Assembly: GCA_905250115.1 (NCBI GenBank)
Contig: CAJNOI010000122.1
Coordinates: 169,390-233,389 of the forward strand
DNA length: 64,000 nt
Reading direction: 5' to 3'
DNA from: Adineta steineri
Taxonomy: Eukaryota; Rotifera; Eurotatoria; Adinetida; Adinetidae
The position numbers were made by a program, and so were the translations under genes. Positions 35,922 through 46,999 of the stretch are shown piece after piece. How positions within the stretch are numbered: the stretch's first letter is position 1; each line of letters starts with the position of its first letter. The notes under the pieces are model-generated. The model was given only the letters and a program-made list of their open reading frames with translations, had not been told where the DNA came from and did not search any database.

Positions 35922-35996
35922 TGGAGGGTGTGGGTGTGGGTGATGACATGAACGAAAGAGAAATCTAACACCTTCACCTACACTCACATCCACCTT
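35922..35996. repeat. Telomere-like palindrome with conserved flank
   Basis: G arm GGAGGGTGTGGGTGTGGGTG, spacer GACATGAACGAAAGAGAAAT, C arm TACACTCACATCCACC. Spacer and about 40 nt of right flank (TTCGAATGCGCTAAAGTGCA) recur at 40114-40228. Confidence 0.8.
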
Positions 35997-36107
35997 CTTT
36001 GGACTGTTAAGAATTTTACATTCGAATGCGCTAAAGTGCATTAAATAAGTTATTTGTTGTTTTGTGTTTTAAAAAAATCATATATTAATCTGGGTTTAAA
36101 ACTAGAG

Positions 36108-36166
36108 AGGGTGTGGTCGTGGATGTGAGTATTATATCCGTCACCTACCTTCACCTATACCTTCAA
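36108..36166. repeat. Telomere-like palindrome
   Basis: G arm GAGGGTGTGGTCGTGGATGT, C arm TCACCTACCTTCACCTATAC. Degenerate. Confidence 0.55.
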
Positions 36167-36439
36167 AAAAACAAAAAAACAGATACTGATTTTGATTATT
36201 CTTGAGATAATATTGAAGATATAGGCAATGATGTAGAATCAGATAATTTATTGTTCGATTTATAGATTTATTATGGTAATTAGATTCAGATATTATAAAC
36301 AGAACGTTTTGTTGTTGTTTTTTCTATTATGTTTATAAATAAATTAAAGAATTTTTGAATAAAATGAATAAAAAATTAAAGAAATTCAAAAAAACATTAT
36401 GTTGATAACATATTTCTGTCGATCCAGATCCGATGGACT

Positions 36440-37162
36440 CTAAATTAGAGACTTAGTTTCTTTTAATTGAATCATATGAAGACCTGGTGCCGGTTGAGAA
36501 CAAGCTACTACAATAAACTGTCGAGCAGGCAGAAGAAGAACTTCTTTTTCTGATTGATAATACGAATGACGACTAATGTCTTTGCCACTATCACATTGAA
36601 TAGCAAATATTGTTCTTTCACCTTCTTTGCTTAGAAGTTGTCCGTCTGCGACTGCCCCTATCGATGTTGTACATGACGAAAATCCCCACCAGACAAATTC
36701 TTTTCCTTTAGTATATTGATTACTTAGATCCAAATTTACTCCACGAAACACAAGGTCTCGTATAGATGGTAGTTTTTTGAGTGCTGTAAGAATAAGTTTC
36801 AGATACGAGAACCATGGTTTTAATTTTTGCCTGTCTTCAGTGCGAAGAGTTGCATTAAGGTTAAAATATAAACATTCGTCATGTGGTTCCCATTCCAGTG
36901 AGTACAGCATGATTGAAGCTGATTCATCCTGTGTTAAATCATCGGGAGGTATGGAATCACATCGCTGTTTCGCCATACGAGCATAAGTTTGAATTTTAGG
37001 TAAAATTGAAATAAGTGGTGTAACAGCTTCCATCAATGATACTAGTGGCATTTTAGCGTATCCTCGAAATGGCACGGATATCTCTTCAAAATCTTGCAAA
37101 TCTTGCAAAATATTCCATACTCGTCTATCCTGTTGTAAATCAATATTTTCACCTGTAAGCAT
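36440..37162 (-). CDS. ADP-ribosyltransferase (ART domain)
   Basis: About 240 aa from ATG 37162 (MLTGENIDLQ); the frame stays open to 37231, and AG at 37154-37153 could be an acceptor for an upstream exon, so the 5' end is uncertain. Motifs in order: a helical lead (SVPFRGYAKMPLVSLMEAV), PWFSYLKLILTAL, R motif LVFRGVN, S motif FSSCTTS, and ExE in SEKEVLLLPARQF. This R-S-E set is that of arginine-specific mono-ADP-ribosyltransferases, which use NAD as donor. No TPR or signal peptide is seen, so cytosolic action is likely. A different subfamily from the ART-TPR genes at 23735 and 38456. Confidence 0.85.
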   Translation of the reverse strand: MLTGENIDLQQDRRVWNILQDLQDFEEISVPFRGYAKMPLVSLMEAVTPLISILPKIQTYARMAKQRCDSIPPDDLTQDESASIMLYSLEWEPHDECLYFNLNATLRTEDRQKLKPWFSYLKLILTALKKLPSIRDLVFRGVNLDLSNQYTKGKEFVWWGFSSCTTSIGAVADGQLLSKEGERTIFAIQCDSGKDISRHSYYQSEKEVLLLPARQFIVVACSQPAPGLHMIQLKETKSLI

Positions 37163-38455
37163 GTTTATATAAAAGAATATTTTCAAATAATAAGCATAAT
37201 AAATATCTTTAGGTTGTAAATGCGTGTGCAAGAAATAAACGAACGTAAAAACCTAACTAACATCCACATCCTCAAGATATATCTAGATGAACTTTTAACT
37301 GATTCGAAATCTTTTATAGATAGAATAAAAAATCATATTAAACCGATAGAAAGATTTTATCATAAATCATAAATTAAATATTTTTTATGAGTTTTATTTT
37401 TTTTCATCAATAAAAGTGAACCATATTGAAATTTTTCCCCAAGAGAAAATTCGTTTTTTATTCAAAATAGAATTCTTTGAAAAAAATAAAATATTGATAA
37501 AAAATAATTTTTCTTTTGAAAATTTCTAATATCAAATTAAAATTATTCATTTTTATCAAACATTTAGAGTTTCAATAAATGAAACTTTCTTCTTTTTCCT
37601 ATTACAATTCTTATTTTATTTCTTTTCTTTTTTCATTCTTCAATTTGTTTCAATTGAAATAATTTATTCGATTATATATTGAATAATCTATTCAATAGAA
37701 ACTATTAAAGAACATTGTTCAATCTCATTTAGAGATTGTTGAGTTTATTTTGTTTTTTGATCATGACCATCACAATTTATGATCGTCACTAGGAGAAAGA
37801 ATCATGAAAAACTCATTCATCCCACTAGTATGATCTATTACAAAGAAACTGATTTCATTAACTCCACCATGGAAATTGCAATTCTGTGGCTTCTGTGCCA
37901 GTCATAAGTCAGCACAAAAGAAGAGCGTTTGAGGGACGGTGTTCAGATATCATTGTCTCTAAGAAGAACAATATGATAGAAATCAAACATGAAAGATTTC
38001 AGTGCGAAATCATACCGATTCAGATTGCGCCCGGAAAAACAAGGTTTTCATCCTTTGCCGAGTATCCAGGGTAGAGTCATAAAACTGACTACTAGACAAA
38101 ACTCATACATAAATTATACGACAAGAAACAAACAGAAACTAAAACTTGCCAAAAACACTAATATTTAAGTTATTATTGAAAACTTATTGTTCAAACCGAG
38201 TTAAAACTACTGGGCCATTTTTATATTTAGTGTGTAACTATTATTTATAGCTCAAGAAGATCTTCGATTCGCTTTAAATTTCTGTCACATTATTAAAATA
38301 TAGACAAAGAGGTATGAAAGTCAGTGTTATCATTAAAACATGCCTAAAACAATCCTCAGAGAAGCGACATAACAATTAAAACAGATGATAGTCGATAGGT
38401 CAGAGCTTCTCTTATCTTAAAGTTAAAATAGTGTTAAGTTATTTTTGTATAAATC
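37163..38455. other. Intergenic
   Basis: A C-rich half-arm at 37252-37277 and long A/T runs at 37370-37700. A less AT-rich patch at 37862-38074 carries a plus-strand frame I could not assign. Confidence 0.5.
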
Positions 38456-40036
38456 TCATCTCAATATACTAGATTTTCTATTGATGAACTTACCAACAGG
38501 ATTCTTTGATTTACTAACACTGGAAGAGGAAGTAGATTGAATTTGTTTTTTCAATTCAGTTGCTTTTCGGCGCCATTCCATACTCTTGTCCAGGTCACCG
38601 GCATTTGCTTCAAGTTTGCCTAGATCTTGATATAAATCAATACGTAAAGGATCGTTGATCGAAAGTTGTTCTAACAAACGCATAAAGTATTTTCTAGCCA
38701 GGTTAAATTCACTCATTTCCCATAATATTTTTGCTAATGTTTGAAGATTAATTCCTTCACTCATGAATTGCTCTTTCATGTCGATAAGAACTTGTTTCAA
38801 GTCATGTTCTTCATCATTACACAATGTCATTTCAATGATCCATATTTGACTATTTTTTCTGCGCTTGACACTATCCAATCGAAAAATGGAACCAAGCATA
38901 AAGAGAACTTCAGCTTCATCTTTGAATTCACTAAATTTAGTTATATCCGCAAATGGTTTTGTAATTGCCATGTTAGGATCAGCATCGATTTGAAATAATA
39001 TGGCTTCTAAATTTTCTGTATCATCAGAATCCTTGAGAAATGATAGAGCTTTCTGTTCATCAAAACTAGTAGAAAAAAATGAATTGATGGAAATAAATTT
39101 ACCACAATTTTGTTTTAAAGTTTCCAATTCATTATTTGATATCATTTGACTTCGATAAACTCGAAGACGCTTTTTAGTTTGATGACTCTTTAATTGATTC
39201 TGAATATCAGCGATATATTTACGAAATAGAAATATTGTATGAATATCTGCTGGAGTACGACGAAGAACCGCATTAAGAGTCTTATAAAAGAATGATTCTC
39301 GTGTATACCACCATAAAACTTTGTCAGATGAATATTCTTCTTGAAAGTCACGAATATTACTCAATTCGTAATTATTACCTTTATATTGTTTTTTACAAAG
39401 ATCAATAAGTTCTTTTTTATCATCTTCAGTGCATTGTAGTTGGATAAGAAGATCAGTAAGAACTTGTGAAAAAACAAATTTACCATTTAAACCTGTTGTT
39501 GAGCTACCTGCGCCACCGCCAGCAGTAAAAATATTAATTGATAATGGTTCTTCAACCATCTTTTGAATTTTATGATCGGCTTTGATTCGAGAAACAAGTT
39601 CATCAAGATCAGTCACAACAGCTTTTATCTATCAATAAAAAAATAAACCATATAATGAAATCTAAAAGATTTAATTTAGTTTTACTTTTTTGTAGTTGCG
39701 AGCCCATTTTTCGTTACCTGCTTTATCCATACAATATACATAAATCGATATAACTTGTCTAAGCTGATGAATAGAAGGAACGATTTCTCTTCCTAATCTT
39801 CCACTAACAATCATGACTACTCGTTCTTTTGTTGATCGCTCATGAATATATTTTTGGCATTGAGCTGCATCTTGAAATTTCTTGAGATGATTAATGATAG
39901 AACGTAATTTTGGTTCAGTATCGCGTCCTTCTTTGGTACTTGAACTAGCATCGAGCCACAGTAGACAAAAAATTTCAAGATGCATTTCTTCAGATTTAGT
40001 GTCAGAGACATCAGTTGATGAACTAGCACTAGCCAT
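38456..40036 (-). CDS. ADP-ribosyltransferase with N-terminal alpha/beta domain and short TPR (two exons)
   Basis: Exon 1 (39686-40036) starts MASASSSTDV and encodes an alpha/beta domain (EIFCLLWLDAS, VVMIVSGRLG). Exon 2 (38456-39628) joins in phase 0 to give 507 aa. The ART domain follows a lead helix (WWYTRESFFYKTLNAVLRR): R motif RVYRSQ, S motif FFSTSF, ExE motif DEAEVLFMLG. Two TPR-like units follow (LAKILWEMSEFNLARKYFMR, DLGKLEANAGDLDKS), then a Ser/Lys-rich tail. A GGTAAGT near the end could be a donor to another exon. The same three-part plan as 7710 and 23735, but with a much shorter TPR part. Confidence 0.85.
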
Positions 40037-40113
40037 GTTAATCAAGAAGATAGAACAATTTAGATTGTAGAAGTTTTCTTAGAAATCTAAAATACATTTT
40101 TAATTCGTATTAT

Positions 40114-40188
40114 TAGGGTATGGGTGTGAGTAATGGCATGAACAAAAGAGAAATATAATACCTTCACCCACACCCACATCTACCCTCT
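40114..40188. repeat. Telomere-like palindrome with conserved flank
   Basis: G arm TAGGGTATGGGTGTGAG, spacer GGCATGAACAAAAGAGAAAT, C arm TTCACCCACACCCACATC. Spacer and right flank match 35922-36040. Confidence 0.8.
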
Positions 40189-40890
40189 TTGAGTTGTTTA
40201 AAATTTTACTTTCGAATGCGCGAAGTGCACTAGAGAAGAGATGACTGTGTTTGGTGTTGTTGTTGTAATATTAACTGTAGCAGGAGGGCTGTCACCATGA
40301 ACTTCTTCTTCCAGAACTTCCAACATGAGGAGTTTATACAAGAGAATAACTGTTACCTTTACCCTACTCACTTTATTTTGTTTCCAAATTAAATAATGTT
40401 CTTATCAGTCTCGTTTGTTAAAGAAACAGAAAAGAAAAGCATAAAATAGATAACGACATTGATGATAAATAAAAAAAAGAAAGTAGAAGTACGTTATCAC
40501 AGGTAAAACAGAAATGAAAGAAACCAAGAAAAAAACTTCGTTTTATGGTGTTCTTTATTGTAAATGACTGGAATAGTAGTCTAACTCACATCCACACCCT
40601 AGATTTGACATTCATAGCGTATCATTAATCTTTTTTTCTATCTAACGTTGGATAATACTGGAAAAGTTACTTAACTACGAAGTTTATATATGTTGATGGT
40701 TGTACTAATTTTTAAAATTTCTAAAACACATTTTACGAAATCGAATATTCCGATATAATAGAATCCTTTCTATTCAAATGAGTATTTTAACTGAAATACT
40801 TCATTTTGAAATATTTTTCAAATTAATTATACTAATCATAAAATGCCAGTAGAAGATAAGATTTCTGATAACAAAATATTGAAGTTTGAA

Positions 40891-40971
40891 GAGTGTGGGT
40901 GGCGTCATTTATAGATGACAAGGATTCACACCGAAACTCTTAGCAACACCTACACCCACATCCACCCTCAA
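40891..40971. repeat. Telomere-like palindrome
   Basis: G arm GAGTGTGGGTGGCG, C arm CACCTACACCCACATCCACC. Long spacer of about 40 nt. Confidence 0.65.
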
Positions 40972-41692
40972 GCGGAGCCTAAATCGAAAAAAATTCTATC
41001 TAGTCATTAGAACTTTCCCGTTTAATGCAATGCACTTTGTGATAAATGACGCATATTCATAAAAATTCTTATTTTAAAATATTTGTTTATTTTTATATTC
41101 ATGAGTCATTTAATTTGTTTTTGTTATTCATAGCTTCTTTTTTTCTCTTTCTCTTCCTATCAAACTCTTCTAGTATTTTTTTTTTATTCTGTTTCTCAAG
41201 CCAAAACAAGATCTAATAGTTATTTTTTTTGTAGAGAACAAAACAAAAAAAATGTTTAAAAGAAAGAGGAAAAGAAGCCGGCATGAACTATCGACTTTTA
41301 TTTTGCATCCTTTGCTACGCTGTTTTTCCTCGTGTTTTTATTTTTCTTTTAACCTACATCAGTTGCACAATCTCGCTTGCATTTAATTATTCAGTGAGTA
41401 AATATTCTGATACAATATATTCGTTGTTTCGCTGGGTTTTTTCCTGGTTAGAATAATACTATTTCATTCAACGTTGACTAAAATTAATTTATTACTTTCA
41501 AATAATATATTGAGAGAGTGTGATTATATAGTGCGTAAGTTCAAGACTGAGATTAAAATATAATGATGAGTAATGACAACGAGTGAACATGTATTTGAAT
41601 GTAGTTAGAAAAATCTTCACAAATGTTTTCATTTTCAGCTCTTTCGCACCAAATATCTACTTTATTCGACTACAAAAATTACAACGATATCT

Positions 41693-42394
41693 ATGGCTCT
41701 TAGTGATGGAAAACATGTCATGCTGTCTTATAATTGGAAAAGTCAAAAAATCGTTTCTAGAGTATATGATATTCTAAAAGCTGAAAACATTCCAGTTTGG
41801 TTTGATGTACAAGGAGGCATGAAAGATGATATTTACAAGAGGTATGAACTGCAGCAAGAAACCTCATGTTCCTCAAAACATTCTATTTATCATTTTAATT
41901 TCATTGTTTTTCTCTTTAGCATGGCAGAAGGAGTAGAAAATGCTGCAATCGTATGTTGTTTCATGACACCAGAATATCAAGAATCGGAAAATTGTCAACT
42001 GGAATTAACATATGCAGAAAAACAACATAAACGAATTATTGCATGTTTAATTGATGAGGAAAAAAATTGGAGACCGTCTAATTGGCTAGGATTAATAACA
42101 GCAAAACTCTTATATGTTCATTTCAAAGATGATTCAGAAGAAGGTATTCAAATAAAAACGAAAGAATTAATTGATCGAATAAAAGAGCATTCAGCGTCTG
42201 CTGAATCAATTTATTATGAGGCTGGGTATGGGTGTGAGACTGACGAATGTACAGAACACTGTCGAGTGCATAAACATCGCTTATCCAAACCTATACATAC
42301 TCACCCACATCACGCTCATACTCCCCCTGTTCATCCCCACCACAAATATCCTCATACCCCTATTCACCATTATCCGCACTCACACTCAAAGTAG
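41693..42394 (+). CDS. TIR-domain protein with histidine-rich tail (two exons)
   Basis: Exons 41693-41841 and 41920-42394 join in phase 2 to give 207 aa. Residues 5-145 are a TIR domain: KHVMLSYNWKSQ (strand A, box 1), PVWFDVQGGM, AAIVCCFMTPEY, then SENCQLELTYAEKQ. Glu78 lies at the S..C..E...A position used as catalytic residue by NAD-cleaving TIRs such as SARM1. Residues ~160-207 are rich in His, Pro and Thr (HTHPHH, HPHHKYPH) and are encoded by a telomere-like palindrome. Could be a NADase or a signalling adaptor; the sequence favours but does not prove NADase. The acceptor-like TTTTCAG upstream may belong to a leader exon. Confidence 0.85.
   Translation: MALSDGKHVMLSYNWKSQKIVSRVYDILKAENIPVWFDVQGGMKDDIYKRYELQQETSCSSKHSIYHFNFIVFLFSMAEGVENAAIVCCFMTPEYQESENCQLELTYAEKQHKRIIACLIDEEKNWRPSNWLGLITAKLLYVHFKDDSEEGIQIKTKELIDRIKEHSASAESIYYEAGYGCETDECTEHCRVHKHRLSKPIHTHPHHAHTPPVHPHHKYPHTPIHHYPHSHSK
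42222..42389. repeat. Telomere-like palindrome forming the end of a coding sequence
   Basis: G arm GGCTGGGTATGGGTGTGAG at 42221-42240 and about 90 nt of CACCCACA-like C-rich sequence from 42298. The whole lies in the frame of the TIR gene. Confidence 0.65.
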
Positions 42395-42840
42395 TGTATT
42401 GTTGATTGTGATCGATTGATATCTTTTTAAAGCTTTTTCCCTTCGCATTCTTCACTTATAATCATTGTTTAATATTTGTTTATAACTTTTATTTCTTCTT
42501 ATCACATATTGTGACAATCTCTATGTATTCTCAAGTTTATACGATATACATATACATTTAAGAATTTGTTTTAATTTCATATTACTGTGAATTTTAATAA
42601 ATATAATATTGCTATTGTTCCTTTGTCTTACTATGTTGAGAATGCGAAATAGTTTAAATATCAAGTTCATGCCTGAACATTAATAGAATCAAAACAGACT
42701 ATCATTTATGTAATGATGGGCTGCTTCTTGTTCTTTTTAAATCAATTTCCACATTTTTTTCATGCCTCTAGTGGAGGTTTGCAAAATTATAAACTAATGG
42801 GCAAACCGAGTGTATAAAATAAATATATTTGAAAGAAAAT
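42395..42840. other. Convergent intergenic region
   Basis: Between the 3' ends of the TIR gene and a GPCR gene. Only AT-rich sequence seen. Confidence 0.5.
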
Positions 42841-43776
42841 CTAAATTATTTGTAAATTTGCAACTGTTATAACTGTCGTAGTATGAATTCGATTTGCTGG
42901 TCGTGCCCATAAAATACGAAGATGAGGAGAAAAATATGTGTGTACAATACTCATACCAAGAAATGATAAAACAAATCCTAACCATGCTAAATGATTAGCC
43001 CACCATCCAAAAAAATTAAACAACGAATATATTATTGGTATACTAAATGCAGGTATAGCGCATAAAACTATAAATAGAACTGACCATACAACACGTCTTA
43101 TAACTGTTATGTCACGTCTGATTCTTGTTTGTTGTCGATGAGTAAATATGGGTGAGTTATTACGTATATAATTCAGTGTATACATATAGATGCCTATTGT
43201 AATAGAAAGGGGTGGCATCCAGATAACTATGCTACCTATTATTACTGCAAACCATTGTGTTAGAGGAATTTGACAATGATAATCTTCATATTGATATATA
43301 TGTGCTAGAAGAAGTGGTAATGGTTGAAGTAGACTTAAAACTAATTGAATACATATACCAATAATATATAAATAAACATTTTGATGAAGAAAACGATTCG
43401 TATAATAAATAATTCGAAAAAAACGATGTAAAGCATGAAAAGTATTTGAATAAAGTGTATAAAGCATTGCAACATTGGTTAGATAAGCTTTTATACGACA
43501 CCATTGTGTATCATTATATATTTGTAATAGATTCGAATAAATATGACCTTTAAGCATTGAAATAAACATATCAAGTACAAACAGAGTAAATATACATATA
43601 CTCATATACATATTAAAACTAAGAATAAAAAGAATTTTTTCATTTGATTTTTTCATTTGATGACGAATTAAAATCATAAAAATAAATATAAATGTTTTAC
43701 AAATAGTCACTACACAAACAGCAATACCAATAGAATCAAGTATAATATTGTCATTTGTTAAGCTAGCGTTTGTCAT
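42841..43776 (-). CDS. Rhodopsin-like GPCR, single exon
   Basis: 311 aa, start MTNASLTNDN with NAS and (less certainly) further N-glycosylation sites. Seven hydrophobic segments: GIAVCVVTICKTFIFIFMI, ILFILSFNMYMSICIFTLFV, a third ending in the degenerate triad HRFFR in place of DRY, then IIGICIQLVLSLLQPLPLLL, FAVIIGSIVIWMPPLSITIG, VVWSVLFIVLCAIPAFSIP and LAWLGFVLSFLGMSIV. Cys92 region (QWCRIK) and the second extracellular loop (YHCQIP) can form the usual disulfide. Bdelloid-expanded orphan class; ligand unknown. The frame is intact without introns, unlike the GPCR at 20361. Confidence 0.85.
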   Translation of the reverse strand: MTNASLTNDNIILDSIGIAVCVVTICKTFIFIFMILIRHQMKKSNEKILFILSFNMYMSICIFTLFVLDMFISMLKGHIYSNLLQIYNDTQWCRIKAYLTNVAMLYTLYSNTFHALHRFFRIIYYTNRFLHQNVYLYIIGICIQLVLSLLQPLPLLLAHIYQYEDYHCQIPLTQWFAVIIGSIVIWMPPLSITIGIYMYTLNYIRNNSPIFTHRQQTRIRRDITVIRRVVWSVLFIVLCAIPAFSIPIIYSLFNFFGWWANHLAWLGFVLSFLGMSIVHTYFSPHLRILWARPANRIHTTTVITVANLQII

Positions 43777-44872
43777 ATTGTAGATTTGATGAAGAAATGA
43801 AGTTTTTTTTTTCTTTCAACTATTCATAGAAAGACGAGTCAAGCATCTTTTTTTTTTTGAGAAAGTACCCTTTACTTGTCATTAACAATTCTTTCATCTA
43901 AATTAATTCCTGGGATTTATTTTTCTCATTAGGTAAATGTGTTGTCTTCTTATTTTAGCTGTGACAAAAAAATAAGAAAACTGTAGATTAATATAATTAA
44001 AAAAAATTAACGGAAATGTTCTTAACATCACTGTCAAAAAGTATCTTTTGTATTTATGTAATATTCTAAATGAAAGCAACGGAATAATAGTTCTTTAAAA
44101 AACGGGTCCGCCGATGTCTGCGACAGTGAGAATTTATAAATAGAGTCGATATTTATAAACCAGGTTGAGATTTATTAATAGGGACGATATTTATAAATCG
44201 GGTTTTTAGCTTTTTTTGATTATCAACGTCAGTGGAAGGAGAACAGAAAAAAGTCAATTTTTTTTAATCATAAACAACACCAATATGTTGTCGGCATCTT
44301 TCGATATCATAGTCAGAAAACCGGAACTCCAGTGTGAGAATCCAGAAAGTTTTTTAACAGTTAATTTTCACTGACTAAAATAAATTTCTCTAGATCCTGT
44401 TCTCAGTTATATCATTTATTATTTCAAAAAACACATGTTTTAATATACTAAAAGAAAATCAACATCAAAATATATAAGTATAAGCCACGAAGCCGCTGTC
44501 AAATAAATAAAATTTAATTTAATAAAAATCATCTGAAATCTGGAAAAAATTCAGAATAAGATTTTACTCCCTTTCGATATCATAAAATAAAAAATCATAT
44601 ATTGTTATAGTTAGAATACAAAATATGTGAAAGCAATAATATAATATAAAACATTGAAAAAAACAAGAGTGTCAATTTACATTACATACGTGCCAATAAA
44701 ATACTAAATCGAAAGTTTATATATTCATATAGATAAAACGCTTGTATACTTTTTACTTGCCATTATTGTTGATATATTTTTGTTTGGTAAGGTACAAATT
44801 CGAGACCAATCATGAATAATTTTATTATTTAGTCGTTTGAACTGAGTTATATCATATTTTTCTGTTTAGGTC
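43777..44872. other. Intergenic with a short degenerate tandem repeat
   Basis: Near 44129-44210 a unit of about 19 nt containing GATATTTATAAA followed by a G-rich pair is repeated about four times with drift. Nothing else. Confidence 0.5.
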
Positions 44873-46999
44873 ATGGTAATCATTGTAATGCCATTATATA
44901 TACTGTTGATTTTGCAATTATTTTCATGTGTTTCGACTGAAAATAAAACAAGATTAACTTTCGATGAATGTTTTGATTATACTACATTTCCACTATTAGC
45001 ATTTTCTCCAACTGGTCAGCATTTACTTATTCAAACAAGACGTTCATCGTGGAACACGAATTCTTTTGAGAATACTTTATGGCTTTATGATATACAAAAT
45101 CAAACAAAAAAAATAATTACAACAAATCTTCATAAATCAATCAAACCACAATGGTTACCAAGTGGTAATTTTATTGCATTATTTCCAAACAACCATTCAT
45201 CAATAAACAAGACTGATGATCAACAATATATTTATTTATATTCTCTCATATCCGATGAACTATTACCTATCAATATCGGAAAAGATGTTCCTTCAACTTT
45301 TACTTGGTCTAGCAATGATTCATCACTTTACTTCGTTACCACTAATATGGAGTCAATCGTTGATAAAAATAATGAATGGAAAGACGTTAATCAATATCGA
45401 CAAAATTTAATGCATAAAAGTAGTACAATCTATCGTATAGATTTCGATTTCAACGATCTCTCGTTACCTATAGAAAAACAAATCATTCGAAATGTATCTA
45501 CTCTCATTGGTCAGTTATTATATACTTCATTTGAAGAAAAACTTATCTTCACATCCGTAGCTACACTTCTGGAAAATCCAGATAGTTTCGAAATCTATTC
45601 GATTGATCTACGAAATACATCTGCATTATCTAAATTGACAAATAATGAAGCAATTGAATTTGAATTACAGTTATCGATCGACGGTAAACATGTCCTATTT
45701 CGAACATTATCTCTTAATTCGAATAAAGGAAAACTGAATAATACACAATTTCGTCTTCATTCATTAAATTTAATCAATGGACAAATAACACGTTTAGCAG
45801 AAAATTTCCATGGTAATATTAATGGACATGCATTCAAACATGATTCTAGTATTTATATACTTGGACAATTAGGAACAGAAGTACAAATTTATACGCAACA
45901 TTTACCAATGAAAGATTTAATTCAACATAATGGATGGAATGGAACATACGAATCGATTATATTATCTCATGATAATGAATCAATTGCATTTGTTTATTCA
46001 TCGTTCGAAAAACCAATGGAAGTTTATTTCATTAATAATATTAATCAATTGGAATTAGCACAAGTAATAACTAATGAAAATAATTTATTTACTCAAAGAA
46101 ATTTACCTTAAACAAAAGTGTACAGTTGGATAAATAAAGATGATCATCAAACAATTGAAGGAATACTACATTATCCACCTGGAAAATTTGAATCTAAAAA
46201 TTTACCTTTGTTAGTGATGATACATGGTGGTCCATATTCAGCTAGTTTAAATAAACTTGATTTTGCATGGTATCAATGGAGTTCATTGGCAGCTTCAGAA
46301 GGTTGGTTAGTATTAGAACCGAACTATCGAGGATCAACAGGTTATGGTGATGAATTTCTTAATGAAATTCGTTATAAACCTGTATCTCGACCAGGAAAAG
46401 ATATACTTTATGGAATCGATCAATTGATTCAAGATGGAATTGTTGATCAATACAGACTTACTATTGGTGGGCATAGTTATGGTGGTTTTTTAACAAATTG
46501 GTTGATTACACAAACGAAACGCTTTAATGCCGCTCTGTCAGGTGCTGGTACTATAGATTATACTTCAATGTGGGGTATGACTGATATGCCTGTATTACTA
46601 CATTATTTATTTGGAGGATTTCCATGGGAAGTACCATATATTTATCAAAATGAAACACCTATTTATCAGTTAGATAGAGTACGTACACCGACACACATCG
46701 TCACTGGTGAAAATGATATTCGAGTTCCTACAAGTCAGAGTTATATATTTGAACGAAGACTTAATTATCTTGGTATACCAGTTAAATTAATTACTTTTCC
46801 AAAACAAGGCCACTCCTTGACTAGTAATCCTTGGCATGGGAAAATAAAAGTTCGAGAAGAACTCAAATGGTTACAAAAGTATGGTAATCAATCACTGAAT
46901 TACATTGAGTTATCTGGTAACAGTGGAAATTTGAAATTAACATATGATTTACAACTTTATATATATTTGTTCTTGTTTGTAATAGGACGGAATATTTGA
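44873..46999 (+). pseudogene. S9 prolyl-oligopeptidase-family serine peptidase with in-frame stop
   Basis: A signal peptide (MVIIVMPLYILLILQLFS) leads into a beta-propeller region (FDYTTFPLLAFSPTGQHLLI) to residue ~410. An alpha/beta-hydrolase domain follows: HGGPYSASL, YRGSTGYGDE, nucleophile GGHSYGGFL, acid GENDIRVP, histidine KQGHSLTS. The C-terminal stretch LQLYIYLFLFVIGR may anchor the protein. The family cleaves dipeptides or acylated residues from peptide N-termini. The frame is continuous for about 708 codons except for one TAA at 46109-46111 between propeller and catalytic domain. With no frameshifts and an intact triad, this is a very young pseudogene, a null allele, or a read-through case. 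Confidence 0.82.

Larger units (their letters stand above)
35181..36439. other. Intergenic with two palindromes
   Basis: Palindromes at 35922-35996 and 36108-36166. No gene recognised. Confidence 0.5.
40037..41692. other. Intergenic with palindromes
   Basis: Palindromes at 40114-40188 and 40891-40971 and a C-rich half at 40582-40603. No gene seen before the TIR gene. Confidence 0.5.

Noticed and set aside
37862-38074. Plus-strand frame of about 70 codons in a less AT-rich patch
   Set aside because: No recognisable domain, signal or splice partner; composition alone is not enough to call a gene.
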